Shown here piece after piece: positions 27,769 through 37,655 of a DNA stretch of 64,000 bases (position 1 is the stretch's first letter; each line of letters starts with the position of its first letter). The notes under the pieces were generated by a model. That model saw only the letters and a list, made by a program, of their open reading frames with translations. It was not told the DNA's origin and did no database searches. The translations under genes were made by a program, and so were the position numbers. This DNA comes from Luteimonas panaciterrae (GTDB lineage Bacteria; Pseudomonadota; Gammaproteobacteria; Xanthomonadales; Xanthomonadaceae): the NCBI RefSeq assembly GCF_020511115.1, contig NZ_JAJAVH010000008.1, positions 186,001-250,000 of the forward strand, written 5' to 3'.

Positions 27769-28596
27769 ATGGTCGACCGGCTCGAAACCCTGCTGGACCG
27801 CTTTTCCGTCAGCGCCCGGGTTTTCCACACGGGCGTGCTCTGCGGGATCAATACGCTCAATCCCACGGACGACAGCGGCCAGTTGCACCTGATCCGCAGT
27901 GGAACGGCCGATGTCCGCCACCATGGCGCCGCCGACCTGCACATCGAAACCCCCAGCCTGCTGCTCTACCCGAGGCCGCTGCCGCACAGCTTCATCACCG
28001 ACGCGACGCATGGCGCCGACTTCGCCTGCGCGTATCTGCGTTTCGAAGGCGGCGCCGCGAATCCGATCACGGCCGCCCTGCCCGATGTCATCTGCCTGCC
28101 GCTGCAGGAAATCGAGGGCGCGGAGAACGTGCTGGCACTGCTGTTCGAGGAAGCATCCCTGCATCGTTGCGGACGGCAGGCCTTGCTCAATCGCCTGTTC
28201 GAGATCGTCCTCATCCAGATCCTGCGGCAATTGATGGAAAGCGGACGCACCCAGGTCGGCATGCTCGCCGGACTCGCGCATCCACGGCTGCGCCACGCGC
28301 TGGTGGCGATGCACGAGCAGCCCGCCGAGGACTGGTCACTGCACACGCTCGCCGATCGCGCCGGCATGTCGCGCAGCGTGTTCGCCAATACGTTCCGGGA
28401 AACGGTGGGCTGCACACCGGGCAGCTATCTGCAGAAATGGCGCATCGGGCTGGCCCAGCAGGCCTTGCGGGGCGGACGCCCGCTCAAGCTTGTCGCGGAC
28501 GAAGTCGGCTACGGCAGCGAAGCCGCCTTGTCGCGTGCGTTCAAGGCGCAGATCGGGCATTCACCGAGGGAATGGAAGCAGGCGGAGAACGCCTGA
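27769..28596 (+). CDS. AraC-family transcriptional regulator with cupin sensing domain
   Basis: This 275-residue protein has an N-terminal cupin_6-type domain of the AraC-binding family (LHLIRSGTADVRHHG, TPSLLLYPRPLPHSF). The C-terminal two-HTH domain (about 170-270) contains WSLHTLADRAGMSRSVFANTF and LKLVADEVGYGSEAALSRAF. It is transcribed divergently from ohr and the chloroperoxidase-type hydrolase, and regulators with this layout usually act on the divergent neighbour. The likely target is therefore that pair. Confidence 0.9.
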   Translation: MVDRLETLLDRFSVSARVFHTGVLCGINTLNPTDDSGQLHLIRSGTADVRHHGAADLHIETPSLLLYPRPLPHSFITDATHGADFACAYLRFEGGAANPITAALPDVICLPLQEIEGAENVLALLFEEASLHRCGRQALLNRLFEIVLIQILRQLMESGRTQVGMLAGLAHPRLRHALVAMHEQPAEDWSLHTLADRAGMSRSVFANTFRETVGCTPGSYLQKWRIGLAQQALRGGRPLKLVADEVGYGSEAALSRAFKAQIGHSPREWKQAENA

Positions 28597-28707
28597 GCCT
28601 CGCAACATGCATTGGAGTCTCGACCTTGGTCCATGACTCCAGGGCGCCAATCCGCGGCGATTGTTCACTGGGGATATACCTGGCACTCCATTCGGTGCGC
28701 TAGGCTT

Positions 28708-29157
28708 ATGTCCATGTCCTTCCCGGCATTCCTGCTGCGAATCGCGCTGATCTCGGTCCTCGTTCTGAACGGGGTCACGTCGGCGTTCGCGTCGGTGCAT
28801 ATGCACCTCTCGGAATCGATGCCGGCACGGACAGCATCCGTTGCACAGAGCACGGAACCAAGCACTGCCGCGCCAAAGGCTTCGCACTGCGCCGGTCACG
28901 GCGAGCACATGGCCGCGACCGAACAAAAGATTGATGTGCCGGTGGCGGCGACATCATCGAACAATAGCGACGATCCTTCCGTCCCGGATTGCTGCAAGAA
29001 GCGTTGCGATTGCGCATGCGTGCATGCGTACGCCACGGCCGTTCCCGTTGCCGCGCAGACATCGTTCGCCATCCCGCACGATCTGAGCACCCGATTCATG
29101 GCCCTCGGGCATCCGTCGCCCGCGTTGCCGCATCTGATCCGACCTCCCATCGGCTAA
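28708..29157 (+). CDS. copL: CopL-like metal-binding regulatory protein
   Basis: This 149-residue protein has an N-terminal signal or membrane segment (FPAFLLRIALISVLVLNGVTSAFA). A His/Met/Cys-rich middle follows, with VHMHLSESM, HCAGHGEHM and CCKKRCDCAC near residue 97. This matches CopL, a small cysteine/histidine protein encoded first in xanthomonad copLAB operons and needed for copper-dependent expression of copAB. Two ATGs (28708, 28714) are possible starts. copA follows after 122 bp. Confidence 0.8.
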   Translation: MSMSFPAFLLRIALISVLVLNGVTSAFASVHMHLSESMPARTASVAQSTEPSTAAPKASHCAGHGEHMAATEQKIDVPVAATSSNNSDDPSVPDCCKKRCDCACVHAYATAVPVAAQTSFAIPHDLSTRFMALGHPSPALPHLIRPPIG

Positions 29158-29279
29158 GCGTCCCGACGGCGCCTCGCGCGCCCGTTCGTCGTGCCCTGAC
29201 GCCTCGTATCAAGAGATGTCGGCGGCGTGGCGTGAACGCCCGTTCCCACGGGCCATCTTTCGACGCATGTGGAGTTTCC

Positions 29280-31160
29280 ATGTCATCTGATTCTTTCGGC
29301 ATCGGTGGCCCGCGCCATTTGTCGCGGCGCCGTTTCGTGCAAGGCCTGGCCGCCGGCGGCGCCATCGCCAGCCTTGGCCTGTGGCCCAGATCGAGCTGGG
29401 CCCTGAAAGGGCCCGGCAATGCCAACGTACTTTCCGGCACCGAGTTCGACCTCAGCATCGGCGAAACACCGATGAATTTCACCGGCCGCACGCGACCGGC
29501 CATCACCGTCAACGGCTCGATTCCCGCGCCGCTGCTGCGCTGGCGCGAAGGCACGACGGTCAACCTGCGTGTATCCAACGCGCTGCCCGCGGGTTCGATC
29601 CACGGCAGCGACACCTCGATCCATTGGCACGGCATCGTGCTGCCGGCCAATATGGACGGCGTGCCCGGACTGAGTTTCGACGGGATTCGTCGCGGCGAAA
29701 CCTTCCACTATCGTTTCGCGGTGCGCCAGGGCGGCACCTACTGGTATCACAGTCATTCCGCGTTCCAGGAGCAGGCCGGCCTGTACGGCCCGCTGGTGAT
29801 CGATCCGATCGAACCCGAACCGTTCACCTACGACCGCGACTACGTGGTGATGCTGTCCGACTGGACCGATCTGGATCCGGCTTCGCTGTTCTCGCGGCTG
29901 AAGAAGATGCCGGGCCACGACAACTACTACAAGCGCACGGTCGGTGATTTCTTCCGCGACGTGAAGAAGGACGGCTTCGGCGCCACGATCGAAGACCGCA
30001 AGATGTGGGGACAAATGCGGATGACGCCGACCGATCTGTCCGACGTCAACGCGAATACCTACACCTATCTCATGAACGGCACCACGGCGCTGGGCAACTG
30101 GACCGCCCTGTTCCGTTCCGGCGAGAAGCTGCGCCTGCGTTTCATCAACGGCTCGGCGATGACCTATTTCGACGTGCGTATTCCCGGCCTGAAGATGACG
30201 GTCGTCGCTGCCGACGGACTGTACGTGCATCCGGTGACGGTGGACGAATTCCGCATCGCTGTAGCCGAGACGTTTGATGTCATCGTCGAGCCGAGCGGCC
30301 AGGATGCTTTCACGATCTTCGCGCAGGATTCCGGCCGCACCGGGTATGTCAGCGGCACGCTGGCGGTGCGCGAAGGATTGCGTGCGCCGGTGCCGGCGCT
30401 GGATCCGCGCCCGATCCTCACCATGACCGACATGGGCATGGACCACACCGGCATGGGCGGCATGGATATGTCCGGTGACAAGGGCATGGAAGGCGGTTGC
30501 GGCGCCAACATGGGCATGGCGGGGATGCAACACGAGCAGAAGCAACCCGCTTCCGATCCGTATGCGGGCCACGACATGAACGCCATGCAAGGAAGCTCGA
30601 TGGCCGGCATGAATCACGGCAACGGCATGCAATCGCATCCGGCGAGCGAGACGCGCAATCCACTGGTCGACAACCAGGCGATGACGACGAGTTCGCGTCT
30701 AGACGATCCCGGCAATGGCCTGCGCGACAACGGCCGCACCACGCTCACCTACGCCATGCTCAAGAGCACCTTCGACGATCCCGACGGACGTGATCCTGGC
30801 CGCGAGATCGAACTGCATCTCACCGGCCACATGGAAAAATTCTCCTGGGGCTTCAACGGCCAGAAATTCTCGCAAGTGGCACCGCTGCGCCTCAACTACG
30901 GCGAACGCGTTCGCATCGTGCTGGTCAACGACACGATGATGACGCATCCGATCCACCTGCACGGAATGTGGAGCGACGTCGAGGACGACAAGGGCAACTT
31001 CCTGGTGCGCAAGCACACCGTCGACATGCCGCCGGGCAGCAAACGCAGCTATCGCGTGCGCGCCGACGCCTTGGGCAGCTGGGCCTACCACTGCCATCTG
31101 CTCTACCACATGGAAGCGGGAATGATGCGCGCCGTTCGCGTCGAGGAGGCCGGTGCATGA
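29280..31160 (+). CDS. copA: Copper-resistance multicopper oxidase CopA (Tat-exported)
   Basis: This 626-residue periplasmic multicopper oxidase oxidises Cu(I) and binds copper. The leader has SRRRFVQGLAAGGAIASLG, a Tat signal. Copper ligands are in SIHWHG (about 114-118), WYHSHS, HPIHLHGMW near 556 and YHCHLLYHMEAGMM near the C-terminus. Between the cupredoxin domains, about residues 380-450, lies a Met/His-rich insertion (repeated MGM, GMDM, MAGM, GMNH) typical of CopA. The stop overlaps the copB start as ATGA. It is distinct from the P-type ATPases also called CopA. Confidence 0.95.
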   Translation: MSSDSFGIGGPRHLSRRRFVQGLAAGGAIASLGLWPRSSWALKGPGNANVLSGTEFDLSIGETPMNFTGRTRPAITVNGSIPAPLLRWREGTTVNLRVSNALPAGSIHGSDTSIHWHGIVLPANMDGVPGLSFDGIRRGETFHYRFAVRQGGTYWYHSHSAFQEQAGLYGPLVIDPIEPEPFTYDRDYVVMLSDWTDLDPASLFSRLKKMPGHDNYYKRTVGDFFRDVKKDGFGATIEDRKMWGQMRMTPTDLSDVNANTYTYLMNGTTALGNWTALFRSGEKLRLRFINGSAMTYFDVRIPGLKMTVVAADGLYVHPVTVDEFRIAVAETFDVIVEPSGQDAFTIFAQDSGRTGYVSGTLAVREGLRAPVPALDPRPILTMTDMGMDHTGMGGMDMSGDKGMEGGCGANMGMAGMQHEQKQPASDPYAGHDMNAMQGSSMAGMNHGNGMQSHPASETRNPLVDNQAMTTSSRLDDPGNGLRDNGRTTLTYAMLKSTFDDPDGRDPGREIELHLTGHMEKFSWGFNGQKFSQVAPLRLNYGERVRIVLVNDTMMTHPIHLHGMWSDVEDDKGNFLVRKHTVDMPPGSKRSYRVRADALGSWAYHCHLLYHMEAGMMRAVRVEEAGA

Positions 31161-32227
31161 ACGCCCCCACATCGCTTCGTGCGAGCCTGTTGAGTCTCGC
31201 ACTGCTCCCGATGCTGCCTGTCACGGCGGCGGCGCAGGAAATGGATCACTCCAAGATGCAGATGCCGGAACAGCCGGCTTCGACTCGGCAACCTGAAAAA
31301 CAAACCCCGCAAAAGAAGAGGACCAAGCCGACCACGGATGAAAGTCACGCTGGCCATGAAACGAAGAAGCCGGCCGCATCCCCCGCGCAAGAGATGGACC
31401 ACTCGAAGATGGGCCACGACATGGGCACGATGCCCGAGGACGAGCCATCGATGCCCGCGATGAATCATGCCGGCATGCAGCATGAGATGCCGCCGACGCC
31501 AGCCGCAACGATCCAACCCCGCACGCCGATCCCACCCGTCACCGACGCGGATCGTGCCGCCGCGATCGCGCCGTCGCATGTGCATGACATGTTCGACAAT
31601 GCGATCCAGAGCTATGTGCTGATCAATCGCCTCGAAGTCTCCGATGCCGATCCTGGCACCGCGTTCGCATGGGAAGGCCAGGGTTGGATCGGCACGGACC
31701 TCGATCGCCTCTGGCTGCGCAGTGAGGGCGAATGCAGCGACGGCCACACCGAAGCGGCGGATCTGGAACTGCTCTATGGCCGCAGCATCTCGACCTGGTG
31801 GGATCTGGTCGCTGGCGTCCGCCAGGATTTCAAGCCCGGCGATTCGCAAACCTTCGCCGCCATCGGCGTGCAGGGATTGGCGCCGCAGAAGTTCGAGATC
31901 GAAGCCACCGGCTACATTGGCGAGCACGGACAGACTTCAGCCCGCTTCGAGGCCGAGTACGAACTGCTCCTCACCAACCGCCTGATCCTGCAACCGCTGG
32001 TCGAAGTCAATCTGTTCGGCAAAAACGACTCCGCGCGCGGCATCGGCTCGGGCTTGAGCACGGCCGAGGCGGGCCTGCGCCTGCGTTACGAATTCACGCG
32101 CAAGTTCGCACCGTACATCGGCGTGGTCTACGAGCGCGCGTTCGGAAACACGGCCGACCTGCGCCGCGAAGAACTCGAGGACGTCGACGACACCCGTGTC
32201 GTCATCGGTCTTCGCACCTGGTTCTGA
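31157..32227 (+). CDS. copB: Copper-resistance outer-membrane protein CopB
   Basis: This 356-residue protein has a signal peptide ending near TAAAQ, then a Met/His-rich copper-binding region (about 28-105) with two MDHSKM repeats and GHDMGTM, MNHAGMQHEM. A C-terminal beta barrel of about 220 residues starts at HDMFDNAIQSYVLINRLE and ends LRTWF, with terminal Phe. It is thought to sequester or export copper at the outer membrane. Translation is coupled to copA by a 4-bp overlap. Confidence 0.93.
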   Translation: MNAPTSLRASLLSLALLPMLPVTAAAQEMDHSKMQMPEQPASTRQPEKQTPQKKRTKPTTDESHAGHETKKPAASPAQEMDHSKMGHDMGTMPEDEPSMPAMNHAGMQHEMPPTPAATIQPRTPIPPVTDADRAAAIAPSHVHDMFDNAIQSYVLINRLEVSDADPGTAFAWEGQGWIGTDLDRLWLRSEGECSDGHTEAADLELLYGRSISTWWDLVAGVRQDFKPGDSQTFAAIGVQGLAPQKFEIEATGYIGEHGQTSARFEAEYELLLTNRLILQPLVEVNLFGKNDSARGIGSGLSTAEAGLRLRYEFTRKFAPYIGVVYERAFGNTADLRREELEDVDDTRVVIGLRTWF

Positions 32228-32236
32228 GGAGGCCTC

Positions 32237-33064
32237 ATGAAAACCATCACCATCGCCGCTCTCACGATCGGCGCACTCGCCGTTGTGGCCGCTGCCGGCG
32301 GCGCCGCTGTCATGTATTCCGGCGCCTACAACGTCGCCGCGGATGAACCGCACACGCGGCCGGTCTACGCGCTCCTGGACCTTGCGCGCGAACGCTCGAT
32401 CGCCACGCGTGCGAACGAGTTGCAAGTCCCCGCGGACATCGGCAATCCAGCTCGCGTTCGCCAGGGAGCCGGAAACTACGCCGCCATGTGCGCGGGCTGC
32501 CATCTTTCTCCCGGCGCTGAGGAGACCGAACTGAGCAAGGGGCTGTATCCGGCCCCACCCGATCTCTCGCAACACGCCGTTGCGCCCGCCAAGGCCTTCT
32601 GGGCCATCAAGCACGGCATCAAGGCCAGCGGCATGCCGGCCTGGGGCAAGAGCATGGGCGACGACTACATCTGGAACATGGCCGCGTTCCTGCAGCAGCT
32701 TCCCAAGCTAGACAAGGCGCAATACGACGCACTGGTCGCCAGCAGCGGCGGGCATTCCCATGGTGGCAGCGAAACCGGCGGCCATTCGCATGCCGACAAA
32801 GACGAGCGCCATCCTGAGCATAGTGGCAATGCCGGGCCTGAGACAGGTCACGATGAAATGTCTGACATGCCAAATCAAACCGCGCCAGCCACGGGCGAAA
32901 CGCATGCGCATGCCGACGGCAAGCAGCACATGCATGCACCGAGCAAGCCAACCACTCCTGTCACGAAGGACAAGGCGACCGTCGGTGATCCGCACGTGGG
33001 CATGAAGATGCAGGAAACGAAGCCTGCCGAGCCGGCGGAGGATCAACACGAGCATCAACATTGA
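32237..33064 (+). CDS. Membrane-anchored cytochrome c with His/Met-rich tail
   Basis: This 275-residue protein has an N-terminal membrane anchor or signal (ITIAALTIGALAVVAAAGGAAVMY) and a single class I cytochrome c domain. The heme motif CAGCH is near residue 87, and a candidate axial Met is in SGMPAWG near residue 134. A long low-complexity tail (about 175-275) rich in His, Met and acidic residues (GGHSHGGSETGGHSHAD, QHEHQH) probably binds metal. It lies 9 bp after copB and thus belongs to the copper operon, perhaps taking electrons from CopA or binding periplasmic copper. Confidence 0.88.
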   Translation: MKTITIAALTIGALAVVAAAGGAAVMYSGAYNVAADEPHTRPVYALLDLARERSIATRANELQVPADIGNPARVRQGAGNYAAMCAGCHLSPGAEETELSKGLYPAPPDLSQHAVAPAKAFWAIKHGIKASGMPAWGKSMGDDYIWNMAAFLQQLPKLDKAQYDALVASSGGHSHGGSETGGHSHADKDERHPEHSGNAGPETGHDEMSDMPNQTAPATGETHAHADGKQHMHAPSKPTTPVTKDKATVGDPHVGMKMQETKPAEPAEDQHEHQH

Positions 33065-33086
33065 TCCGCCCTTCCGATACCAACGC

Positions 33087-33116
33087 GATAAGCCGGATCA
33101 TCGAATCCGGCCTATC
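33087..33116. terminator. Hairpin between convergent copper transcripts
   Basis: A perfect 7-bp stem GCCGGAT/ATCCGGC (33092-33098, 33105-33111) is extended by GATA/TATC around one mismatch. It lies midway between two convergent genes and is placed to terminate both, although T-tracts are short. Confidence 0.5.
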
Positions 33117-33164
33117 GTTACAGTGCTGGAGAGGGCGTGCTGTGCTTACACCCACCGGCTTGAC

Positions 33165-35657
33165 CTAATGGCGGGAAACACCACGCGCGGGTTCGGCGCG
33201 ACGAACTTCCGGCGATGCATCAGCCGACGAGGATCGTGCCAAGCGCAGTGCATTGCTCACCACCGACACCGAACTCAGACTCATCGCCAGCGCCGCGATC
33301 ATCGGACTCAGCAGCCATCCGAACACGGGATACAGGATGCCGGCGGCGATCGGCACGCCAAGCGCGTTGTAAAGGAAGGCGAATCCCAGGTTCTGCTTCA
33401 TGTTCGCAACCGTGCCTCGGGAAATCTCCATCGCCTGCACGATCCGGCGCAGATCGCCCTTGACCAGCGTCACCTGCGCGCTCGACATGGCGACATCGGT
33501 GCCGGTGCCCATCGCGATGCCGACATCGGCCGCGGCCAGCGCCGGCGCATCGTTGATGCCGTCGCCCGCCATCGCCACGCGACGGCCTTCGCTCTTCAGC
33601 CGTTGCACCAACACCGCCTTATCCTGCGGACGCACTTCGCCATGCACCTCCTCGATGCCCAGCGCCTGTCCGACAGCCGCGGCCGTGGCCTGCGCGTCGC
33701 CGGAGGCCATCACCAGGTGCAATCCGGCGGCGCGCAGTTCGTTCAACGCCGGCAGCGTCGTGGCCTTGATCGGATCGGCGACGGCGATCGCGCCGGCAAG
33801 ACGGCCGTCGGCCGCGAGATACATCACGCTGGCGCCTTCCTTGCGCAAACGTTCGACATCACTGCGCATCGGCGCGACATCGGCGCCCACTTCCGTCATC
33901 AAGGCTTGATTGCCGAGAGCCAGCGCGCGATTGAAAACACGTCCGCGCACGCCCATGCCGGTGACCGATTCGAAATCTTCCGTGCGCTCCAATGCCAGGC
34001 CGCGGCGCTTGGCCTCGCCCAGGATCGCTTCGGCGAGCGGGTGCTCACTGCCCTGCTCCAGACTGGCGGCCCACTGCAGCACCTGGTCCGCGGTGAAGCC
34101 TTCGGCCACGATCGCGTCACGGTACGCGGGCCGGCCCTCGGTCAAGGTGCCGGTCTTGTCGACGATCAGCGTATCGATCGTGCGCAGCCGCTCGATCGCC
34201 TCGGCATCTCGGAACAGCACGCCGGCCTTCGCGGCGCGGCCGGTCGCGACCATGATCGACATCGGCGTGGCCAATCCGAGAGCACACGGACAGGCGATGA
34301 TCAGCACGGAAACGGCGTTGAGCACGGCATACGTCCACGAGGGCTCCGGCCCGAACAATCCCCAGCCCAGCAATGTGAGCAACGCAACGGTGAGCACGGC
34401 CAGCACGAACCAGAACGCGACCTTGTCGGCCATGCGCTGCATGGGCGCGCGCGAACGCTGCGCCTGCGCGACCAGCTGCACGATCTGCGACAGCACCGTC
34501 TCCGATCCGACCTTCTCGGCGCGAATCACCAGGCTTCCGGTGCCGTTGAGCGTGGCGCCGATCACCTTGGCGCCCGCGGTCTTCTCCACCGGGATCGGTT
34601 CACCGGTCAGCATCGACTCATCGACGCTGGAACGGCCTTCGAGCACTTCGCCATCCACCGGCACCTTCTCACCCGGGCGCACGCGCAGCCGGTTGCCCAC
34701 GTGCACGTGTTCGAGCGGAATGTCTTCCTCGCTACCATCGTCGTTGACGCGCCGTGCCGTCTTGGGCGCCAGGCCGAGCAGGGATTTGATCGCCGCGGAT
34801 GTCTTCGAGCGCGCCCGCAGCTCCAGCAGCTGGCCCAGCAAGGTGAGCGAGACGATGACGGCGGCGGCCTCGAAATACACACCGACCCTGCCGTGTTCGC
34901 GGAACGAATCCGGGAACAGATCCGGCGCGACGGTGGCGATGACGCTGTAACCGAACGCAGACGCCACACCGATGCCGATCAGCGTCCACATGTTGGGGCT
35001 GCGATTGCGGATCGACTGCGCGCAACGCACGAAGAACGGCCAGCCCGCCCACAGCACCACGGGCGTGCTCAGGATCAATTCGATCCAGGTGCGCGCTTCC
35101 GTCGAGAGAAAGGTGATGCGATGGCCGAGCATCGCCAACGCCAGCACGGCGAGCGACAGCGGCAGCGTCCACCAGAAGCGATGCGAGAAATCGCGTAGCT
35201 CCGGGTTGTCGTCCTCCTCCAGGCTCGGCATCTCCGGTTCGAGCGCCATGCCGCAAATCGGGCAGGTGCCCGGCCCTTCCTGGCGAATCTGCGGGTGCAT
35301 CGGGCAGGTGTAGATCGTGCCTGCGGGCGCGGGGGTCGCCGCCACCGGCGATGCGTGATGCCCATGCGCAGCATGGTCGTGCGCATGCGCGCCTGGCGAA
35401 GCCGCGTGTTCGGACGACACATACCTAGCCGGATCGGCCACGAATTTCTCGCGGCACCGCGCCGAGCAGAAGTGGTATTCCACGCCGGCATGCATGGCGT
35501 GATGCGCCGTGGTCGCGGGATCGACCTGCATACCGCAAACGGGATCGCGTACCGATGACTGCGGCGCGGCGACGGATGTCTTGTGCGTCGAACAGCAACT
35601 GTGGCCGTGACCGGCCCCGGATTGATCACCATGCCGCGAAGGCTGATGCGTGCTCAC
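33165..35657 (-). CDS. Copper-exporting P1B-type ATPase with YHS and heavy-metal-binding domains
   Basis: This protein of about 830 residues is chosen from a GTG at 35657 that overlaps the regulator stop (GTGA) with GGAG upstream; the frame extends 12 codons further. Domains in order: a His/Cys-rich leader, a YHS domain ([11 protein letters not shown]...FCSARC) near 35-75, an HMBD motif (YTCPMHP...[10 protein letters not shown]) near 115-140, then the P1B ATPase. The metal site C455-P-C457, phosphorylated Asp500 in [11 protein letters not shown] in GSEHPLAEA and GDGINDAP are present. It pumps Cu(I) out of the cytosol. It is coupled to its MerR regulator. Confidence 0.94.
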   Translation of the reverse strand: MSTHQPSRHGDQSGAGHGHSCCSTHKTSVAAPQSSVRDPVCGMQVDPATTAHHAMHAGVEYHFCSARCREKFVADPARYVSSEHAASPGAHAHDHAAHGHHASPVAATPAPAGTIYTCPMHPQIRQEGPGTCPICGMALEPEMPSLEEDDNPELRDFSHRFWWTLPLSLAVLALAMLGHRITFLSTEARTWIELILSTPVVLWAGWPFFVRCAQSIRNRSPNMWTLIGIGVASAFGYSVIATVAPDLFPDSFREHGRVGVYFEAAAVIVSLTLLGQLLELRARSKTSAAIKSLLGLAPKTARRVNDDGSEEDIPLEHVHVGNRLRVRPGEKVPVDGEVLEGRSSVDESMLTGEPIPVEKTAGAKVIGATLNGTGSLVIRAEKVGSETVLSQIVQLVAQAQRSRAPMQRMADKVAFWFVLAVLTVALLTLLGWGLFGPEPSWTYAVLNAVSVLIIACPCALGLATPMSIMVATGRAAKAGVLFRDAEAIERLRTIDTLIVDKTGTLTEGRPAYRDAIVAEGFTADQVLQWAASLEQGSEHPLAEAILGEAKRRGLALERTEDFESVTGMGVRGRVFNRALALGNQALMTEVGADVAPMRSDVERLRKEGASVMYLAADGRLAGAIAVADPIKATTLPALNELRAAGLHLVMASGDAQATAAAVGQALGIEEVHGEVRPQDKAVLVQRLKSEGRRVAMAGDGINDAPALAAADVGIAMGTGTDVAMSSAQVTLVKGDLRRIVQAMEISRGTVANMKQNLGFAFLYNALGVPIAAGILYPVFGWLLSPMIAALAMSLSSVSVVSNALRLARSSSADASPEVRRAEPARGVSRH

Positions 35658-36052
35658 GTCCGCTCCTCCACCAATGCATTGAGGATCGGACAACGATCGA
35701 GCGCGCCATGACCGGGGCAGGCGTCCACCAAGGCCTTGAGCCCGTCGCGGATGCGGCCGAGTTCGGCGATCTTCACCTCGATCTCGGCCAGCTTTTCCGC
35801 GGCCGTCGCCTTGAGGCCGGCCATGTCGTCTTCGCGATGGTCGGAGAGCGACAACAGATCGCGGATCTCGCCGAGCGTGAAGCCGAGCGCCTTGGCCCGC
35901 CGCACGAAGCGCAGGCGTGCCACGTCCGACGCTTCGAACGAACGGTAGCCGGAATCCCGGCGCGCCGGCAGCGGCAGCAATCCCTGCCGTTCGTAGTAGC
36001 GCACCGTGTCGATGCCGACGCCGACTCGCTGCGCGAGTTCACCAATTTTCAC
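35654..36052 (-). CDS. MerR-family heavy-metal-responsive regulator (CueR-like)
   Basis: This 132-residue regulator reads from GTG 36052 with GGAG upstream; the longer frame would run into its own operator. An N-terminal MerR HTH ([25 protein letters not shown]) is followed by a dimerisation helix. A C-terminal metal loop [12 protein letters not shown] (about residues 115-126) supplies two cysteines. It is the first gene of an operon with the copper ATPase and is preceded by a classical MerR dyad. Copper is the likely inducer from context; the loop is also like zinc/lead sensors. Confidence 0.9.
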   Translation of the reverse strand: MKIGELAQRVGVGIDTVRYYERQGLLPLPARRDSGYRSFEASDVARLRFVRRAKALGFTLGEIRDLLSLSDHREDDMAGLKATAAEKLAEIEVKIAELGRIRDGLKALVDACPGHGALDRCPILNALVEERT

Positions 36053-36086
36053 CGTGCACTCCGGTTTCTGGACTGTCGATGCGACA

Positions 36087-36118
36087 AGTCTGCACCCTGG
36101 ACCAGGGTCCAGAGTCAA
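36087..36118 (-). promoter_or_regulatory. MerR-type promoter/operator of the regulator-ATPase operon
   Basis: On the minus strand a TTGACT -35 (36118-36113) is followed by the dyad ACCCTGG-N-CCAGGGT (36094-36108) inside a 19-20 bp spacer, then a weak -10 (CAGACT). The overlong spacer with a central dyad is the hallmark of promoters untwisted by MerR-family activators. Confidence 0.75.
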
Positions 36119-36191
36119 GCCCTTGTTACGAACCGGTGTGGCGGTGGCGTCCTGGGAGCAGCGGCGCCGGCCTGGCTACCTCAGGCGATCC

Positions 36192-37547
36192 TCAATAGCT
36201 CGCATCGAACGCGAAAATCGGCTTGCGCGACCGCCACAGCCCCTTGGTGAAATCCGGGAACTCCAGCGTCCTGAACCCTTCGGCGATGGATTGTTCCGAC
36301 AGCGGCGTGATCGCGCTCCAGGCCACCGCGTCGTAGATGTCGATGGGCATCGGCGCCTCCGCCTTCACCGCCTCGACGAAGGCATGGATGACGAAATAAT
36401 CCATGCCGCCATGACCGGCGCCGGCGGCGCTGTCGGCGTACTTGCGCCAGAGCGGATGATCGTACTGATCCTGGTAGGCCTGGAACAGCTCCCACTTGTG
36501 CGGCGGGCTGCGGCCTTCGATGTGGATCGACTGGTTCAAGTCCATCCATAGGCCATGAGTGCCCTGCACGCGGAAACCGAGCGAATAAGGCCGCGGCAGC
36601 GAGGTATCGTGCTGCAGCAGGATGGTCTCGCCGTTCTCGCAGGCCAGGGTCGTGGTGACGATATCTCCCAGCTTGAACTTCACCTGCGTGCTGGGATGCG
36701 TGGTGCCGCCGCTCTTGGCCACCGTGTAGTCGTGCAGGCCACGCGCTTTGGTGGCGAAGCTGTTGATGTGGGTGAAGCGATTGCCGCGATTGATGCCTGT
36801 GTACATCGCGCACGGCCCGATGCCGTGGCTGGGATACAGCTCGCCGTTGCGACGCACCGAATGCTCGGTGCGCCAGCGCGCTTCCGACCAGGCCTTGGGA
36901 CCGAACTCGACGCCGCTGTCGTATGGCTGATCAGGATTTCCGGAATTGAATTTCACTCCGCGCAGATCGTGCTGATAACCGGCTTGCAGATGCACGAGCT
37001 CGCCGAACAGGCCCGCACGCACCATCTGCAACGCCGCCATGACATCGCGCCGGTAGCAGACGTTCTCCAGCAGCATGTACGGCGTGCCGGTGCGCTGCTG
37101 CGTTTCCAGTACGTTCCAGTGATCTTGCAGGGTGACGCCGGTCACCACTTCGCAACCAACCGGAATCCTGGCCTCCATCGCATCGATCGACATCGGCGCG
37201 TGCCATTCCCATGGGGTGGCGATGATCACCGCGTCCAGGCCGCGCTGCTGCAGCAGACGGCGATAGGCGTGCACATCCTGATCTTCACCGTATGTCTTGG
37301 GCGCGGGCTTCCCGGCCTTGTCCGCCATCTCCAGCGCACGCTTGAGCATGATCGGCTCGATATCGCACAGCGCGGCGACCTCAACGTCGTCGCGACGCAG
37401 CAACTCGCGCAGCAACACCTGCCCGCGCATGCCGGTGCCGATCATGCCCAGACGCAAACGGCGGCGTGCCGCGTGGGCGGGCAAGGATGGCAGCAGGCTG
37501 GTCGCGCCCAATGCTGCGGCGGCGAAGATGAAGTCTCTACGATGCAT
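36192..37547 (-). CDS. Gfo/Idh/MocA-fold glycosidase, GH109 (alpha-N-acetylgalactosaminidase type)
   Basis: This 451-residue protein has a Tat leader (MHRRDFIFAAAALGATSLL, cleavage after AHA), so it acts in the periplasm. A Rossmann nucleotide-binding start, LRLGMIGTGMRGQV, and IIATPWEWHAPM are followed by the long C-terminal half with GYQHDLRGVKFNSG, NGELYPSHGIGPCAMY and HGGMDYFVIHAF. These are typical of GH109, which uses bound NAD(H) to cleave alpha-GalNAc. It sits beside a TonB receptor, a GH31 enzyme and GalNAc catabolic genes, which supports that activity. An ordinary sugar dehydrogenase is less likely. Confidence 0.85.
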   Translation of the reverse strand: MHRRDFIFAAAALGATSLLPSLPAHAARRRLRLGMIGTGMRGQVLLRELLRRDDVEVAALCDIEPIMLKRALEMADKAGKPAPKTYGEDQDVHAYRRLLQQRGLDAVIIATPWEWHAPMSIDAMEARIPVGCEVVTGVTLQDHWNVLETQQRTGTPYMLLENVCYRRDVMAALQMVRAGLFGELVHLQAGYQHDLRGVKFNSGNPDQPYDSGVEFGPKAWSEARWRTEHSVRRNGELYPSHGIGPCAMYTGINRGNRFTHINSFATKARGLHDYTVAKSGGTTHPSTQVKFKLGDIVTTTLACENGETILLQHDTSLPRPYSLGFRVQGTHGLWMDLNQSIHIEGRSPPHKWELFQAYQDQYDHPLWRKYADSAAGAGHGGMDYFVIHAFVEAVKAEAPMPIDIYDAVAWSAITPLSEQSIAEGFRTLEFPDFTKGLWRSRKPIFAFDASY

Positions 37548-37655
37548 TGCGATCTCTCTCCATACATCATTGCGAATCTTTGGGATCGGCTCGATCTCGG
37601 GCCGGACAACAAGCCGTCAACGAGCTTCAGGTTAACGCCAACCGTGCGCTCGGAA

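Noticed and set aside
33123..35198. 691-codon plus-strand frame over the copper ATPase
   Set aside because: The opposite strand encodes YHS, CPC, DKTGT and GDGINDAP motifs; this frame is a composition artefact.
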